A DNA stretch of 64,000 bases from the NCBI GenBank assembly GCA_027077805.1, contig JALWTS010000020.1, positions 97,814 to 161,813 of the forward strand, read 5' to 3'. Positions within the stretch are counted from its first letter, which is position 1. Each line of letters begins with the position of its first letter. This document shows, in pieces, positions 53,838 to 64,000 of this stretch. The notes beneath the pieces are model-generated. The model was not told the DNA's origin, ran no database searches, and worked only from the letters and a program-made list of their open reading frames with translations. The position numbers and the translations under genes are program-made. The stretch comes from Gammaproteobacteria bacterium (GTDB lineage Bacteria > Pseudomonadota > Gammaproteobacteria > JABHGC01).

Positions 53838-53942
53838 AATACCTACCTAAGCTATAATCCAATAAGAATTAACCAACGCTTTCTAATTCAAAAACCAGAA
53901 AACGCCACAATATATCAATATAATAATTTGATAGAAAAACCG

Positions 53943-54563
53943 TTACTTTGAATATAATTCTACCACTAGATGTTCTTGAATATCACTAGGTAGATCAGCA
54001 CGTTCAGGCATACGTTTAAAGGTACCTAGCATGGCATCATGATCAATTTCCATCCATTCAGGCGTACCTTGTTGTTTGGCAAGTTCAATCGCTTCTTTAA
54101 CTCGTAGTTGTTGTTTGCTTTTTTCCCGAATACTAATTTGATCACCAACTTTGACTTGATAAGAAGGAATGTTGACAAATGTTCCATTCACTAAAATCGC
54201 TTTATGACTTACCAGTTGTCTAGCTTCCGCCCGAGTAGAACCAAATCCCATACGATAAACCACATTGTCCAAGCGAGATTCGAGTAATTGCAGTAAGTTT
54301 TCACCAGTAGAACCTTTTACCCTTGCTGCGGTTTTGTAATAATTACGAAACTGCTTTTCCAATACGCCATAAATGCGACGTAATTTTTGTTTTTCTCGCA
54401 ACTGTAAACCATAATCACTTAAACGCCCACGACGTTGACCATGTTGTCCAGGTGGTTGATCTAACTTACATTTATCGTCTAAACCACGCAAACCACTTTT
54501 TAATGCTAAATCCATACCTTCACGTCGTGCTAATTTACAAGTGGGTCCAATATATCTTGCCAT
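53943..54563 (-). CDS. rpsD: Ribosomal protein S4
   Basis: A 206-residue small-subunit protein with [21 protein letters not shown]4 domain and no zinc cysteines. Primary 16S rRNA binder; in E. coli it also represses the alpha operon translationally. Confidence 0.98.
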   Translation of the reverse strand: MARYIGPTCKLARREGMDLALKSGLRGLDDKCKLDQPPGQHGQRRGRLSDYGLQLREKQKLRRIYGVLEKQFRNYYKTAARVKGSTGENLLQLLESRLDNVVYRMGFGSTRAEARQLVSHKAILVNGTFVNIPSYQVKVGDQISIREKSKQQLRVKEAIELAKQQGTPEWMEIDHDAMLGTFKRMPERADLPSDIQEHLVVELYSK

Positions 54564-54577
54564 AATACCTTCCTTAA

Positions 54578-54967
54578 CTATACTCGTCGTTTTTTAGGTG
54601 GACGACACCCATTATGAGGGATAGGGGTAACATCAGTAATATTGGTAATTTTCATACCAATGGCATTTAATGCTCTCACCGCAGATTCACGTCCAGGACC
54701 AGGTCCTTTGACTCTAACCTCTAAATTTTTCATGCCAAATTCTTTGACCACATTACCTGCTCGTTCGGCTGCAACCTGAGCAGCAAACGGGGTACTTTTA
54801 CGTGATCCCCGAAATCCCGAACCACCAGCAGTAGCCCAAGATAAGGCATTGCCTTGTCTATCAGTAATGGTAACAATAGTATTGTTAAATGATGCGTGAA
54901 CATGAGCAATCCCATCCACCACACTTCTTTTTATTTTTTTACGCACACGACTGCTTACTTTTGCCAT
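54578..54967 (-). CDS. rpsK: Ribosomal protein S11
   Basis: A 129-residue protein with [30 protein letters not shown] and the conserved C-terminal [13 protein letters not shown]. Platform of the 30S subunit. Confidence 0.98.
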   Translation of the reverse strand: MAKVSSRVRKKIKRSVVDGIAHVHASFNNTIVTITDRQGNALSWATAGGSGFRGSRKSTPFAAQVAAERAGNVVKEFGMKNLEVRVKGPGPGRESAVRALNAIGMKITNITDVTPIPHNGCRPPKKRRV

Positions 54968-54990
54968 CTAGCAAACCCTTATAATCAAAA

Positions 54991-55347
54991 TTACTTACGA
55001 ATGGGACGTCTTGGCCCTTTACGAGTACGAGCATTAGTTCGAGTACGTTGTCCACGCACTGGCAAACCACGTCGATGACGCAAACCACGATAACAACCCA
55101 AATCTCTTAACCGTTTAATATTCATAGAGATTTCACGACGCAAATCTCCTTCTACTACATATCTAGCAACTTCCGTTCTTAAAGTCTGAAGTTCATATTC
55201 TGATAATTCTTTAACTTTACGAGACATTTGAATATTGGTTGCTTCACAAATTTTTTGTGCTGTAGCACGACCAATACCATATATCGAAGTTAATGCGATT
55301 ACCGTATGCTTATAATCAGGTATATTAATTCCTGCAATACGTGCCAT
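54991..55347 (-). CDS. rpsM: Ribosomal protein S13
   Basis: A 118-residue protein: [14 protein letters not shown] start, [17 protein letters not shown] and [20 protein letters not shown]. Head of the 30S subunit, contacts the P-site tRNA. Confidence 0.98.
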   Translation of the reverse strand: MARIAGINIPDYKHTVIALTSIYGIGRATAQKICEATNIQMSRKVKELSEYELQTLRTEVARYVVEGDLRREISMNIKRLRDLGCYRGLRHRRGLPVRGQRTRTNARTRKGPRRPIRK

Positions 55348-55430
55348 TTACTTTCCCATAATTCATAAATTTAATATCAATAAACCATATTCACATCAAT
55401 GCAACATGGAACCTAAAATTACCCTTAAAA

Positions 55431-55544
55431 CTATCCCTGACGTTGTTTGTGCCGAGCTTCTTTACATATTACTCTAACGACACCTTTACGTTTAATAATT
55501 TTACAATCCCTACAAATCTTTTTTACTGATGCGCGTACTTTCAC
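55431..55544 (-). CDS. rpmJ: Ribosomal protein L36
   Basis: A 37-residue protein, read by hand: it starts [15 protein letters not shown] from a GTG codon and ends with [11 protein letters not shown]. Four zinc ligands are present (cysteines in CRDC, a further Cys and His), so it is the C+ form. Position between secY and rpsM is conserved. Confidence 0.95.
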   Translation of the reverse strand: MKVRASVKKICRDCKIIKRKGVVRVICKEARHKQRQG

Positions 55545-55626
55545 AATCCTAACCTTTTTTTGAAAACAGCGAAATATAACATAAACTTTGTTGTAATGCT
55601 ACATTCGGAATAATATTTTTTAAATT

Positions 55627-56964
55627 CTAAACTCTAGGTGATCGTTTAAAACTCGATTTTTTCATTAAGCTCTCATATTGTTGCCCCATTAAATGGGATT
55701 GAATTTGAGCCATAAAATCCATAACAACCACAACAATAATCAATAGCGATGTTCCTCCAAAGTGAAAGGGAACATTCCAATAAACAATCAGAAACTCGGG
55801 TAATAAACACACAATCGTGATATACAATGCACCTGCTAAAGTCAAACGACCAGTAATCGTATCCAAGTACTCCGCCGTTTGTTTTCCAGGACGAATACCC
55901 GGAACAAAAGCACCTGATTTTTTCAAGTTATCCGCCGTTTCTTTAGAATTAAACACAATTGCGGTATAAAAAAAGCAAAAGAAAATAATTGCAAGTGTAT
56001 AAAATAATACATATATCGGCTGTCCAGGTGACATCATCGTTGAAAAATCACGCAACCAGTCCATACCTTCAGCCGTACCAAACCACCCCCCCAAGGTTGA
56101 TGGAAATAGAATAATACTGGAAGCAAAAATCGGTGGAATAACCCCTGACATATTTAACTTTAATGGTAAATGACTGCTTTGTGTGGCATAAATCCGTCGT
56201 CCTTGTTGTCGTTTAGCATAATTAATGGTAACTCGTCGTTGCCCTCTTTCTACAAACACTACAAATCCTGTTACGACAACAGCCAAAGCAAATAAAAACA
56301 AAATCATCAAAGCGTTCATTTCACCTGTACGAGCTAATTCTAACGTTCCACCAATCGCGGAAGGCAAACCTGCCACAATCCCTGCAAAGATAATAATAGA
56401 AATTCCATTACCAAGTCCACGTTCTGTCACTTGTTCACCTAACCACATTAAAAACAGGGTTCCTGTTACCAAGGTAATGGTTGCGGTAAAAATAAAATTA
56501 AACCCTGAGTGAATCACTAATGCTTGCCCGCCAATGCTTTGACTTTGCAATGCAACTGAAATCCCTACCGCTTGGAAGGTCGCTAATACCACAGTCCCAT
56601 AACGGGTATATTGAGTAATTTTACGCCGTCCTGCTTCCCCTTCTTTTTTCAACTGTTCTAATTGTGGAATAACCACTGTCAATAACTGCATAATAATTGA
56701 AGCTGAAATATAAGGCATAATTCCTAGGGCAAACATACTTAAACGTTCTAAAGCACCACCTGAAAACATATTAAACATGTCCAAAATAGTGCCTTGCTGT
56801 TGTTTAAATAATTCTGCCAAAACATTAGGGTCAACACCAGGCACAGGAATAAAACTTCCAATTCGAAATACAACTAACGCTCCCAACACAAACAGTAGGC
56901 GTTGACGTAGCTCTGTTAATTTTCCTATACCACCTAAGGCATCTGTCATATTAGAGTTAACCAC
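55627..56964 (-). CDS. secY: Protein translocase subunit SecY
   Basis: Central channel of the Sec translocon, ten helices, about 445 residues. Features: [13 protein letters not shown], the [19 protein letters not shown] region, the cytoplasmic loop [16 protein letters not shown] and [20 protein letters not shown] at 56964 preceded by GAGGA is the preferred start; a TTG at 56976 and an ATG at 56949 are alternatives. Confidence 0.97.
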   Translation of the reverse strand: MVNSNMTDALGGIGKLTELRQRLLFVLGALVVFRIGSFIPVPGVDPNVLAELFKQQQGTILDMFNMFSGGALERLSMFALGIMPYISASIIMQLLTVVIPQLEQLKKEGEAGRRKITQYTRYGTVVLATFQAVGISVALQSQSIGGQALVIHSGFNFIFTATITLVTGTLFLMWLGEQVTERGLGNGISIIIFAGIVAGLPSAIGGTLELARTGEMNALMILFLFALAVVVTGFVVFVERGQRRVTINYAKRQQGRRIYATQSSHLPLKLNMSGVIPPIFASSIILFPSTLGGWFGTAEGMDWLRDFSTMMSPGQPIYVLFYTLAIIFFCFFYTAIVFNSKETADNLKKSGAFVPGIRPGKQTAEYLDTITGRLTLAGALYITIVCLLPEFLIVYWNVPFHFGGTSLLIIVVVVMDFMAQIQSHLMGQQYESLMKKSSFKRSPRV

Positions 56965-56994
56965 ATTATTCCTCAATTATGATTTAAATTGTTA

Positions 56995-57426
56995 CTACTC
57001 GCTAATGGTTCCGCCTAAGCCCTCAATCGCTTGTCTTGCACCTTTCGTTGCTCGTAAACCTTTCAGTACCACTGCTTTTGTAAGCGTGCCTGATGCAATA
57101 ACTTTTACTGATTTAACCTGTGGCAAAATAATATTGGCTTGTTTTAATGTATCTAGGTCAATTACGTCACCATCAAGTTTATTTAATTCACTCAAACGTA
57201 CTTCATCAGTTACCATTGAAGTTCTGGAATTAAAACCAACTTTAGGTAAACGGCGTTGCAATGGCATTTGCCCACCTTCAAAACCTACTTTATGATAACC
57301 ACCTGCCCTAGACTTTTGTCCTTTATGACCGCGACCACAGGTTTTACCAAAACCACTGCCAATGCCACGACCAACTCTACGCCGTTTTGGCCGACTATCA
57401 TCAGGAGAAATTTCATTTAAATACAT
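56995..57426 (-). CDS. rplO: Ribosomal protein L15
   Basis: A 143-residue protein beginning [20 protein letters not shown], with [20 protein letters not shown]. The ATG at 57426 follows GAGGAAG and fits the family; an in-frame GTG at 57450 does not. Confidence 0.97.
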   Translation of the reverse strand: MYLNEISPDDSRPKRRRVGRGIGSGFGKTCGRGHKGQKSRAGGYHKVGFEGGQMPLQRRLPKVGFNSRTSMVTDEVRLSELNKLDGDVIDLDTLKQANIILPQVKSVKVIASGTLTKAVVLKGLRATKGARQAIEGLGGTISE

Positions 57427-57449
57427 TGTTACTTCCTCAAAATTCGCCA

Positions 57450-57635
57450 CTATACTTGTTCGTAATTTAGCATATAAGATACTTTGTTAATCATACCACG
57501 AGTACATGGTGTATCTTCAACTTCAACAGTTTGATGCATTTTACGCAAACCTAAACCTTTCACACAAGCTTGATGAGAAGCTAAACGACCACTAGTACTG
57601 CGGACTAAAGTTACACGTAATTTTGCTTTTTCCAT
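57450..57635 (-). CDS. rpmD: Ribosomal protein L30
   Basis: A 61-residue protein with [20 protein letters not shown] and [15 protein letters not shown]. Start overlaps the rpsE stop as TAATG, coupling translation. Confidence 0.97.
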   Translation of the reverse strand: MEKAKLRVTLVRSTSGRLASHQACVKGLGLRKMHQTVEVEDTPCTRGMINKVSYMLNYEQV

Positions 57636-58138
57636 TATAATACTTCCGTTAATTCTTCGACGGTTTTACCACGTTTCGCTGCAATCATTTCAACATTAGA
57701 CATTTCAACCAAACCACGAATCGTTGCTCTTACCACATTAATTGAATTACTAGAACCAATGGTTTTTGCCAACACATTATGCACACCTACCACTTCAAAC
57801 ACAGCACGCATCGCACCACCCGCAATAATACCAGTCCCCTCCGAAGCAGGTTGCATATAAACTTTAGCGGCACCATGATGAGCAGTAATCGCATATTGCA
57901 AGGTGTTATCTTTTAATTTCACGGTTTGCATATTTTTACGGGCACTTTCCATGGCTTTTTGAATAGCAATAGGTACTTCTCTTGCTTTACCTTGCCCAAA
58001 ACCGACACGACCTTGGCCATCACCTACCACAGTTAATGCAGAAAAACCAAACTGACGACCACCTTTTACTACCTTGGCAACCCGTTTCACTGCCACTAAT
58101 TTTTCTACCCATTGATCATTATTTGTTTGTGAACTCAT
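57635..58138 (-). CDS. rpsE: Ribosomal protein S5
   Basis: A 167-residue protein: [38 protein letters not shown] and [17 protein letters not shown]. Supports decoding fidelity in the 30S subunit. Confidence 0.98.
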   Translation of the reverse strand: MSSQTNNDQWVEKLVAVKRVAKVVKGGRQFGFSALTVVGDGQGRVGFGQGKAREVPIAIQKAMESARKNMQTVKLKDNTLQYAITAHHGAAKVYMQPASEGTGIIAGGAMRAVFEVVGVHNVLAKTIGSSNSINVVRATIRGLVEMSNVEMIAAKRGKTVEELTEVL

Positions 58139-58149
58139 GACTATTTTTC

Positions 58150-58503
58150 CTAAAATTTTAAGCCTGCTTCTCTTGCCGCATCTGCTAATGCTTTGATCCG
58201 ACCATGATATTGGAATCCTGAACGATCAAATGCAACCGTTTCAATACCCGAAGCTAATGCCTTAGCTGCAATGGACTTACCAACAGCGACAGCAGCGTCA
58301 GCATTTCCAGTATAACGAATATTCTGTTTAACCTCAGCTTGAACTGTAGAAGCACTAACATAAACTTTACCCCCACCCGCGGTGGTAATTTGAGCATAAA
58401 TATGTTTAGGTGTCCGATGTACTGATAGTCTAGGAACACTTAATTCCTGTATTTTGGATCGAGTTTTTCTCGAACGACGTAATCTTGACTGCTTTTTATC
58501 CAT
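58150..58503 (-). CDS. rplR: Ribosomal protein L18
   Basis: A 117-residue protein that binds 5S r[23 protein letters not shown], then a C-terminal [20 protein letters not shown], the conserved end. Confidence 0.98.
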   Translation of the reverse strand: MDKKQSRLRRSRKTRSKIQELSVPRLSVHRTPKHIYAQITTAGGGKVYVSASTVQAEVKQNIRYTGNADAAVAVGKSIAAKALASGIETVAFDRSGFQYHGRIKALADAAREAGLKF

Positions 58504-58517
58504 AGCTAAACCTTCAA

Positions 58518-59051
58518 TTATTTTTTCTTCGCTTCTTTACGAACAATCACTTCATCGTCATAACGGATACCTTTGCCCTTATAAGGTTCAGGCGGTCTAA
58601 ACGAACGAATATTTGCGGCAACTTGCCCTACTTTTTGTTTGTCAATGCCTTTAACAATCACTTCTGTTTGTGAAGGTGTTTCAACATCAATACCATCAGG
58701 CAAGGCAAAATTAATTGGATGCGAAAAACCAAGAGTTAAATTAAGGACGCGACCTTTACCTTCGGCACGATACCCTACCCCCTCAAGTCTTAATTTTTTC
58801 TCAAACCCTTGACTAACACCAAGCACCATATTGTTAATCAAAGCTCGCATAGTACCCGCCATTGCCCAAGCTGATTTAGAATTTTTCTTAACATTTATTT
58901 GTAATTGACTATCTTGCTGTTCCACTGATACAGCTGTATGGATAGTTTGGGTTAAGCTTCCTTTACTACCTTTAACAGTAATTTCATTTCCTTGCAAACT
59001 TACTTCAGTTGTTGCAGGAATTGATACTGGACTTTTTGCTACTCTAGACAC
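58518..59051 (-). CDS. rplF: Ribosomal protein L6
   Basis: A 177-residue protein: [16 protein letters not shown] start from [23 protein letters not shown] and [20 protein letters not shown] at the end. Near the factor-binding site. Confidence 0.98.
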   Translation of the reverse strand: MSRVAKSPVSIPATTEVSLQGNEITVKGSKGSLTQTIHTAVSVEQQDSQLQINVKKNSKSAWAMAGTMRALINNMVLGVSQGFEKKLRLEGVGYRAEGKGRVLNLTLGFSHPINFALPDGIDVETPSQTEVIVKGIDKQKVGQVAANIRSFRPPEPYKGKGIRYDDEVIVRKEAKKK

Positions 59052-59062
59052 CTTATCTCACC

Positions 59063-59461
59063 TTAAGACACAAAACACAATACTTCACCACCCTGACCAA
59101 TCTTTCTTGCTTGATGATCAGTCATGACTCCTTGAGCAGTGGAAACAATGGCAATACCTAAACCACCAATTACTCTAGGTAAGTCATCTTTGCCTTTATA
59201 AATACGCAAGCCTGGACGACTAACACGTTTAATACGGTCAATCACAGGCTTACCTTGATGATATTTTAAATCAATGATTAATTCTGATTTATTATTTTCT
59301 TTTGCCTCAACTCGGCAATCTGTAATATAGCCCTCTTCTAATAAAACCTGTGCAATCGCTTGTTTAATATTTGAAGATGGCATGGTAATGGTTATTTTTT
59401 TCGCCGATTGTGCATTACGGATACGAGTTAACATATCGGCAATGGGATCTGACATACTCAT
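59063..59461 (-). CDS. rpsH: Ribosomal protein S8
   Basis: A 132-residue protein: [34 protein letters not shown] and [20 protein letters not shown]. In E. coli it represses the spc operon by binding its own mRNA. Confidence 0.98.
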   Translation of the reverse strand: MSMSDPIADMLTRIRNAQSAKKITITMPSSNIKQAIAQVLLEEGYITDCRVEAKENNKSELIIDLKYHQGKPVIDRIKRVSRPGLRIYKGKDDLPRVIGGLGIAIVSTAQGVMTDHQARKIGQGGEVLCFVS

Positions 59462-59496
59462 AATAATTCCCTACATTTATTTTATTTTGCTTATAA

Positions 59497-59802
59497 TTAC
59501 CAGCTTGCCTTTACTAATCCAGGCACATCACCTCGCATCATCGCTTGTCTTAACTGATTACGAGACAAACCAAACTTGCGGTAATAACCATGAGGTCTTC
59601 CAGTCAAACGACAACGATTAGTATAACGAGAGCGACTTGAATTTCTGGGTAATTTTTGTAGTTTAACTTGTGCTTGCTCTCTTTCTTCATCAGTTGAATT
59701 TGGATTACGGATAATCTCTTTTAACGCGGCACGTTTTGCTTGATATTTTTTGATCAATTTCAACCGTTTTTGCTCTCTCGCTATCATTGAAGTTTTTGCC
59801 AT
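59497..59802 (-). CDS. rpsN: Ribosomal protein S14
   Basis: A 101-residue protein of the longer, zinc-free type: ends [20 protein letters not shown] followed by [18 protein letters not shown]. The CXXC pairs of the short form are absent. Confidence 0.98.
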   Translation of the reverse strand: MAKTSMIAREQKRLKLIKKYQAKRAALKEIIRNPNSTDEEREQAQVKLQKLPRNSSRSRYTNRCRLTGRPHGYYRKFGLSRNQLRQAMMRGDVPGLVKASW

Positions 59803-59812
59803 TGTCGTCCTC

Positions 59813-60352
59813 TTATTTTTTAAACGGAAAATGAAACGCTTCTAGTAAAGAACGAGCTTCATCATCTGTTGTTGCTGTCGTTGTAATTGAAATATCCAAT
59901 CCTCGAATAGTATAAATTTTGTCATAATCAATTTCAGGGAAAATAATTTGTTCTTTTACCCCCATACTATAATTGCCTCGACCATCAAATGATTTAGGAT
60001 TTAAACCACGAAAGTCTCGAATCCTAGGAATAGAAATATTAATTAAGCGATCTAAAAATTCATACATCCGTTCTCGACGTAAAGTAACTTTACAACCAAT
60101 TGGCCAACCTTCTCTAATTTTGAATCCTGCAATTGATTTTCTTGCTAAAGTTACTATTGGTTTTTGCCCTGCGATCTGGGTCATATCACTTACCGCATGT
60201 TGCATTACTTTTTTATCACCAACCGCTTCACCCACGCCCATATTCAAGGTTATTTTAACAATTTTTGGCACCTGCATAATGTTATCATAGTTGTGCTGTT
60301 GTTGTAACTTTGGAATCACTTCCTTCACATAAAATTCTCTGAGCCTTGCCAT
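59813..60352 (-). CDS. rplE: Ribosomal protein L5
   Basis: A 179-residue 5S rRNA-binding protein: [37 protein letters not shown] and [20 protein letters not shown]. Confidence 0.98.
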   Translation of the reverse strand: MARLREFYVKEVIPKLQQQHNYDNIMQVPKIVKITLNMGVGEAVGDKKVMQHAVSDMTQIAGQKPIVTLARKSIAGFKIREGWPIGCKVTLRRERMYEFLDRLINISIPRIRDFRGLNPKSFDGRGNYSMGVKEQIIFPEIDYDKIYTIRGLDISITTTATTDDEARSLLEAFHFPFKK

Positions 60353-60391
60353 AATTTTCTCTCAATATATCCCATATATTACTATCAGGAG

Positions 60392-60709
60392 TTAAATATC
60401 TACAACCTCATTATTAGATTTAAAATATCTAACTTTTTTACCATCTTCCAAAACCCGAAACCCTACTCTATCAGCTTTACCCGTTGCTTGATTAAATAAT
60501 GCCAAATTGGAAATATGGATAGGCATTTCTCGTTCAACAATACCACCAGTTTCACCCTTGTTTGGATTAGGTTTCACATGTTTTTTAGCTAAATTAATAT
60601 TTTGAACAATCACTTTTTCTTCACCAACCATATTCAGAACGGTGCCAGTTTGTCCTTTATATTTTCCTGCAATGATAATAACTTCATCATTTTTTCTAAT
60701 TTTTTTCAT
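60392..60709 (-). CDS. rplX: Ribosomal protein L24
   Basis: A 105-residue assembly-initiating protein with the KOW motif ([17 protein letters not shown]) and [20 protein letters not shown]. Confidence 0.98.
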   Translation of the reverse strand: MKKIRKNDEVIIIAGKYKGQTGTVLNMVGEEKVIVQNINLAKKHVKPNPNKGETGGIVEREMPIHISNLALFNQATGKADRVGFRVLEDGKKVRYFKSNNEVVDI

Positions 60710-60721
60710 AGTCAGTTCCTT

Positions 60722-61090
60722 TTACAAAACTTCAGGTGCTAATGAAATAATTTTCATAAATCGTTCCGAACGAAGTTCTCTAGTTACTGGGCCAAAAATA
60801 CGAGTTCCAATAGGGGCAAGTTGATTATTTAGTAATACTGCGGCATTACCATCAAAACGAATTAACGAACCATCGGGGCGACGAATGCCCTTTTTAGTCC
60901 TAACGACAACCGCATTATACACCTCACCTCGTTTTACCTTCCCTCTAGGGATAGCATCTTTAATACTCACTTTGATAATATCACCAATACGGGCATAACG
61001 GCGTTTTGAACCACCTAATACTTTGATACACATTATCTTACGCGCCCCACTATTATCGGCGACATCCAAATTAGTTTGCATCTGAATCAT
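60722..61090 (-). CDS. rplN: Ribosomal protein L14
   Basis: A 122-residue protein: [39 protein letters not shown] and [20 protein letters not shown]. Confidence 0.98.
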   Translation of the reverse strand: MIQMQTNLDVADNSGARKIMCIKVLGGSKRRYARIGDIIKVSIKDAIPRGKVKRGEVYNAVVVRTKKGIRRPDGSLIRFDGNAAVLLNNQLAPIGTRIFGPVTRELRSERFMKIISLAPEVL

Positions 61091-61129
61091 GGTTTTTATC
61101 CTATTAATTTATAAGCTTTAATTAACCAA

Positions 61130-61381
61130 TTAAGCTGACTTCATTATTTCAACCAAACGCCATGACTTAATTTTAGAAATAGGTCGACATTCTTCAATCA
61201 TTACAACATCACCTAATTGACACTGATTATCTTCATCATGAGCGTAAAATTTGGTTGAGCGTTTAATAAACTTACCATAAACAGGATGTTTTACTTTGCG
61301 TTCGACTAACACAGTAATACTTCTATCCATTTTATCACTGACAACTTGGCCAATTAACGTTCGCTTACGATCTTCGCTCAT
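61130..61381 (-). CDS. rpsQ: Ribosomal protein S17
   Basis: An 83-residue protein with [20 protein letters not shown] and [14 protein letters not shown]. The ATG at 61381 is preferred to the in-frame GTG one codon earlier. Confidence 0.97.
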   Translation of the reverse strand: MSEDRKRTLIGQVVSDKMDRSITVLVERKVKHPVYGKFIKRSTKFYAHDEDNQCQLGDVVMIEECRPISKIKSWRLVEIMKSA

Positions 61382-61385
61382 CACT

Positions 61386-61571
61386 TCATCCTTTCTGTCT
61401 TAACACGGTTTTTACTCTCGCAATATCACGTCGCACTCGCTTAAATTGATGAGGTTGACCTAATTGTCCCATTCCTTTTTGCATACGTAAATTAAATTGC
61501 TCTTGTAACAAATTCATTAACTCAGTACGCAATTCTGAGACATTCTTTTCTCTTAATTCATTTGCCTTCAT
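61386..61571 (-). CDS. rpmC: Ribosomal protein L29
   Basis: A 61-residue, two-helix protein near the exit tunnel: [18 protein letters not shown] and [17 protein letters not shown]. Confidence 0.97.
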   Translation of the reverse strand: MKANELREKNVSELRTELMNLLQEQFNLRMQKGMGQLGQPHQFKRVRRDIARVKTVLRQKG

Positions 61572-61596
61572 TATTGCTTTCTCACAAATTATTCAG

Positions 61597-62010
61597 TTAA
61601 ATTACCGTACGTTTTACAAAGGTTGTTTGTACGGGCAACTTGGCAGCAGCTAACTCAAATGCGGCTTGAGCAAGGTCTTCAGACACACCTTCGATTTCAT
61701 ATAACATCCGACCCGGTTGAATTAAAGCAACCCAATATTCAACACTACCTTTCCCTTTACCCATCCGCACTTCCAACGGCTTTTTGCTAATAGGTTTATC
61801 GGGGAAAATACGAATATATACTTTTCCACCCCGCTTAATTCGTCGAGTAATAACTCGACGAGCAGATTCAATTTGACGAGCAGTAATACGCCCACGAGTA
61901 ACTGCTTGCAAACCATAGCTACCAAAACTTACCTTATTACCTGTGCTGGCATAACCACGATTACGCCCTTTTTGTTGCTTTCTAAATTTTGTTTTTTTAG
62001 GTTGTAGCAT
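61597..62010 (-). CDS. rplP: Ribosomal protein L16
   Basis: A 137-residue protein: [40 protein letters not shown] and [20 protein letters not shown]. Shapes the A site and helps peptidyl transfer. Confidence 0.98.
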   Translation of the reverse strand: MLQPKKTKFRKQQKGRNRGYASTGNKVSFGSYGLQAVTRGRITARQIESARRVITRRIKRGGKVYIRIFPDKPISKKPLEVRMGKGKGSVEYWVALIQPGRMLYEIEGVSEDLAQAAFELAAAKLPVQTTFVKRTVI

Positions 62011-62019
62011 AACTCCACC

Positions 62020-62718
62020 TTAACTTTTTGTTTTAGATGCTTTCGCTTCTGATTCAGCAGGCACGGCTGCTACCTCATCATGGGCAAAAATCTCACCTTT
62101 AAAAATCGATACTTTAACACCTAGAATACCGTAAGTCGTCAGTGCCTCAGCAAAACCATAATCAATATCAGCTCGCAAGGTATGTAATGGTACCCGTCCT
62201 TCACGATACCACTCACTTCTTGCAATTTCAGCACCGTTTAAACGACCTGATACCACGATTTTCATACCTTTAGCACCTAAACGCATAGAATTAGTTACGG
62301 CTCGTTTCATTGCACGACGAAACATAACACGACGTTCTAATTGTTCAGCAACGCTTACAGCTACAAGTTGAGCATCCAATTCAGGTTTACGAATTTCCTC
62401 AATTCCAATCTGGATTTGAGCAAATCCTAAGCCCATCATTTTTGCAATATGGTGACGTAACTTTTCAATTTCTTCACCTTTTTTACCAATAACTAAACCT
62501 GGTCTTGCTGTATGAATAGTAATTCTAGCATTCTTAGCAGGACGATCGATTTGGATTCTACCAACAGAAGCACGTGCTAATTTTTTCTTTAAATAATCCC
62601 TGACCTGAAGATCAGTATTTAAATAATCAGAATAATTTTTGGAATCAGCATACCATGTTGACGTCCAATCTTTAACAATACCTAATCGAATCCCAGTAGG
62701 GTGAACTTTCTGTCCCAT
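62020..62718 (-). CDS. rpsC: Ribosomal protein S3
   Basis: A 232-residue protein with KH domain ([18 protein letters not shown]) and the C-terminal [18 protein letters not shown]. Forms the mRNA entry of the 30S subunit. Confidence 0.98.
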   Translation of the reverse strand: MGQKVHPTGIRLGIVKDWTSTWYADSKNYSDYLNTDLQVRDYLKKKLARASVGRIQIDRPAKNARITIHTARPGLVIGKKGEEIEKLRHHIAKMMGLGFAQIQIGIEEIRKPELDAQLVAVSVAEQLERRVMFRRAMKRAVTNSMRLGAKGMKIVVSGRLNGAEIARSEWYREGRVPLHTLRADIDYGFAEALTTYGILGVKVSIFKGEIFAHDEVAAVPAESEAKASKTKS

Positions 62719-62729
62719 ATAATCTCTAC

Positions 62730-63059
62730 CTAATCTGCAACTATAATTGTAATGTGGCTGGTTCTTTTTAAGATTCGTGTAGAACGACCTTTAGCTCTAG
62801 CACGCATGCGTTTATATGTTGGTCCCTCATCAACAAAAATCTTGGCGACTTTTAATTCGTCAATATCCATACCTGCATTGTTTTCAGCATTGGCTACCGC
62901 AGAATCCAACAATTTTTTTATTATTTTTGCCGCTTTTTTGCTACTAAACAATAAAAGATTTAATGCTTGTTCCACTGACAAACCACGCACTTGATCCGCA
63001 ACTAATCGAGTTTTTTGCGGTGAAATTCTTGCATATCGTAATTTCGCAGATACTTCCAT
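62730..63059 (-). CDS. rplV: Ribosomal protein L22
   Basis: A 109-residue protein lining the exit tunnel: [20 protein letters not shown] and [20 protein letters not shown], with the tunnel-loop arginines present. Confidence 0.98.
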   Translation of the reverse strand: MEVSAKLRYARISPQKTRLVADQVRGLSVEQALNLLLFSSKKAAKIIKKLLDSAVANAENNAGMDIDELKVAKIFVDEGPTYKRMRARAKGRSTRILKRTSHITIIVAD

Positions 63060-63078
63060 TCTTTAATCCTTTAAAATC

Positions 63079-63354
63079 TTACTTCTTGGTCTTCTTATCT
63101 GCCGCATGACCCCGATAAGTACGAGTAGCAGCAAATTCACCTAATTTATGTCCAATCATATTTTCCGTAATTAATACAGGAACATGTTGACGCCCATTAT
63201 GAACTGCAATTGTTAAACCTAACATATCAGGTATTACCATAGAACGTCTTGACCAAGTTTTGATTGGTTTACGACTTTTAGTTTCAATGGCTTGATGAAC
63301 TTTATTAATCAAATGCAAATCTACAAAAGGACCTTTTTTTATCGAACGTGGCAC
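63079..63354 (-). CDS. rpsS: Ribosomal protein S19
   Basis: A 91-residue protein: [34 protein letters not shown] and [15 protein letters not shown]. Confidence 0.98.
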   Translation of the reverse strand: MPRSIKKGPFVDLHLINKVHQAIETKSRKPIKTWSRRSMVIPDMLGLTIAVHNGRQHVPVLITENMIGHKLGEFAATRTYRGHAADKKTKK

Positions 63355-63371
63355 AATTATTACCTCTATCT

Positions 63372-64000
63372 TTATCTATTTTTCTTTCGACGACTAACAA
63401 TTAAACGATTATTACGCTTACTATTACGAGTACGGTATCCTTTTGTTGGAACACCCCAAGGACTAACAGGATGACGACCGCCTGAAGTTCTACCTTCACC
63501 ACCCCCATGAGGATGATCCACAGGATTCATCGCAACCCCTCGAACAGTAGGTCGAACACCCAACCATCTTTTAGCACCTGCTTTCCCTAAGGCACGCAAA
63601 GAATGTTCAGAATTACCGACTTCACCAATGGTTGCTTTGCAATCAACATGAAATTTTCGAATTTCACCTGAACGCAATCTCAAACTAGTGTAACTGCCTT
63701 CACGAGCAATAATTTGAGCCATTGCACCAGCACTTCTAGCAACTTGAGCCCCTTTTTTTGGTTTCATTTCTATACAATGAACCACTGTTCCTACTGGAAT
63801 ATTTCTTAATGGCAAGCTATTGCCAACTTTAATTGGTGCATCACTACCAGAAATAACATCAGTCCCTTGTTCAACACCTTTTGGTGCTAAAATATAACGC
63901 CGTTCGCCATCAGCATAGAGCAATAATGCTAAGTGAGCACTACGATTTGGATCATATTCTAAACGTTCAACTTTTGCAGGAATACCATCTTTGTTACGTT
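63372..64000 (-). CDS. rplB: Ribosomal protein L2, partial (5' end beyond window)
   Basis: The reading frame stays open to the window edge, reading [20 protein letters not shown] and then [13 protein letters not shown]. Later landmarks are GSAxxx-type [17 protein letters not shown] segment [18 protein letters not shown] and the C-terminal [18 protein letters not shown] loop for peptidyl transferase. About the first 65 residues lie outside the window. The start codon is not in this sequence. Confidence 0.97.
   Translation of the reverse strand, partial: RNKDGIPAKVERLEYDPNRSAHLALLLYADGERRYILAPKGVEQGTDVISGSDAPIKVGNSLPLRNIPVGTVVHCIEMKPKKGAQVARSAGAMAQIIAREGSYTSLRLRSGEIRKFHVDCKATIGEVGNSEHSLRALGKAGAKRWLGVRPTVRGVAMNPVDHPHGGGEGRTSGGRHPVSPWGVPTKGYRTRNSKRNNRLIVSRRKKNR

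Noticed and set aside
53838..53942. Possible S4-binding or promoter element in the rpsD-rpoA gap
   Set aside because: The gap is AT-rich with only weak partial pairing; no specific structure or promoter could be supported.

Overview
This AT-rich 64 kb window is bacterial chromosome, almost certainly from a gammaproteobacterium. The support is the mutY-yggX pair, dusB-purH-purD, trxA next to rho, rsmJ, a YrfG-type nucleotidase, and a canonical S10-spc-alpha ribosomal supercluster. Several traits point toward filamentous sulfur oxidisers (Thiotrichales/Beggiatoa-like) or Methylococcales: a Hanks-type kinase/FHA/PP2C toolkit, Sel1 and WD40 repeat proteins, a single-domain haemoglobin, a PEP-CTERM protein and very glutamine-rich proteins. 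That placement is inference; no rRNA is present to settle it.

Layout. (1) 110-3970: dusB-purH-purD. (2) 3977-18013: a signalling and envelope block. It holds a TM-anchored FHA protein, PP2C phosphatase, class III cyclase-FHA, two CsgG-like/TPR proteins (one with a thioredoxin-like front end), a Ser/Thr kinase with a PEGA tail, a trypsin-like protease-TPR protein, a CsgG-PEGA-Sel1 protein, an aspartic protease and an MlaC-like protein. rho, trxA and a YkgJ-family gene sit inside it. (3) 18065-24280: envelope peptidases, tRNA-Phe, mutY-yggX-lipoprotein, yrfG, cysQ and rsmJ; rsmJ carries a REP-like palindrome inside its reading frame. (4) 24282-38664: a PEP-CTERM protein, sbcDC, a triple-receiver cyclase, a fatty acid hydroxylase-family protein, ygfZ, gltA-mdh-maeB, rpmE, amtB and a rhodanese. 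(5) 38695-47325: small exported proteins, the tRNA-Ala/tRNA-Glu pair, a coiled-coil protein with an HPD motif followed by a 14-repeat WD40 protein and an XdhC-family protein, and a copper ATPase. (6) 47328-52404: gmhA, haemoglobin, an MFS transporter, a decayed poly-GlcNAc-like locus, ssb and a second-copy 3' remnant of the MFS gene. (7) 52431-64000: rplQ back to rplB on the minus strand, cut by the window end.

The strongest candidate for a less-described system is block 2. It has a kinase (writer), a PP2C (eraser), two FHA proteins (readers) and a cyclase (second messenger output), next to exported CsgG/TPR/PEGA/Sel1 proteins that could sense or build something in the envelope. Matching threonine motifs in the PP2C insertion and the kinase linker suggest how the parts may dock. 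No type VI secretion genes accompany it. Second is the HPD-coiled-coil/WD40 pair at 40354-44106.

There is also evidence of genome decay and rearrangement between 50084 and 52254: truncated PgaB/PgaC/PgaD-like remnants and an MFS gene tail upstream of ssb. Start positions were adjusted by hand where ribosome binding sites or family alignments favoured an internal start. Family assignments rest on motif recognition, not database searches.
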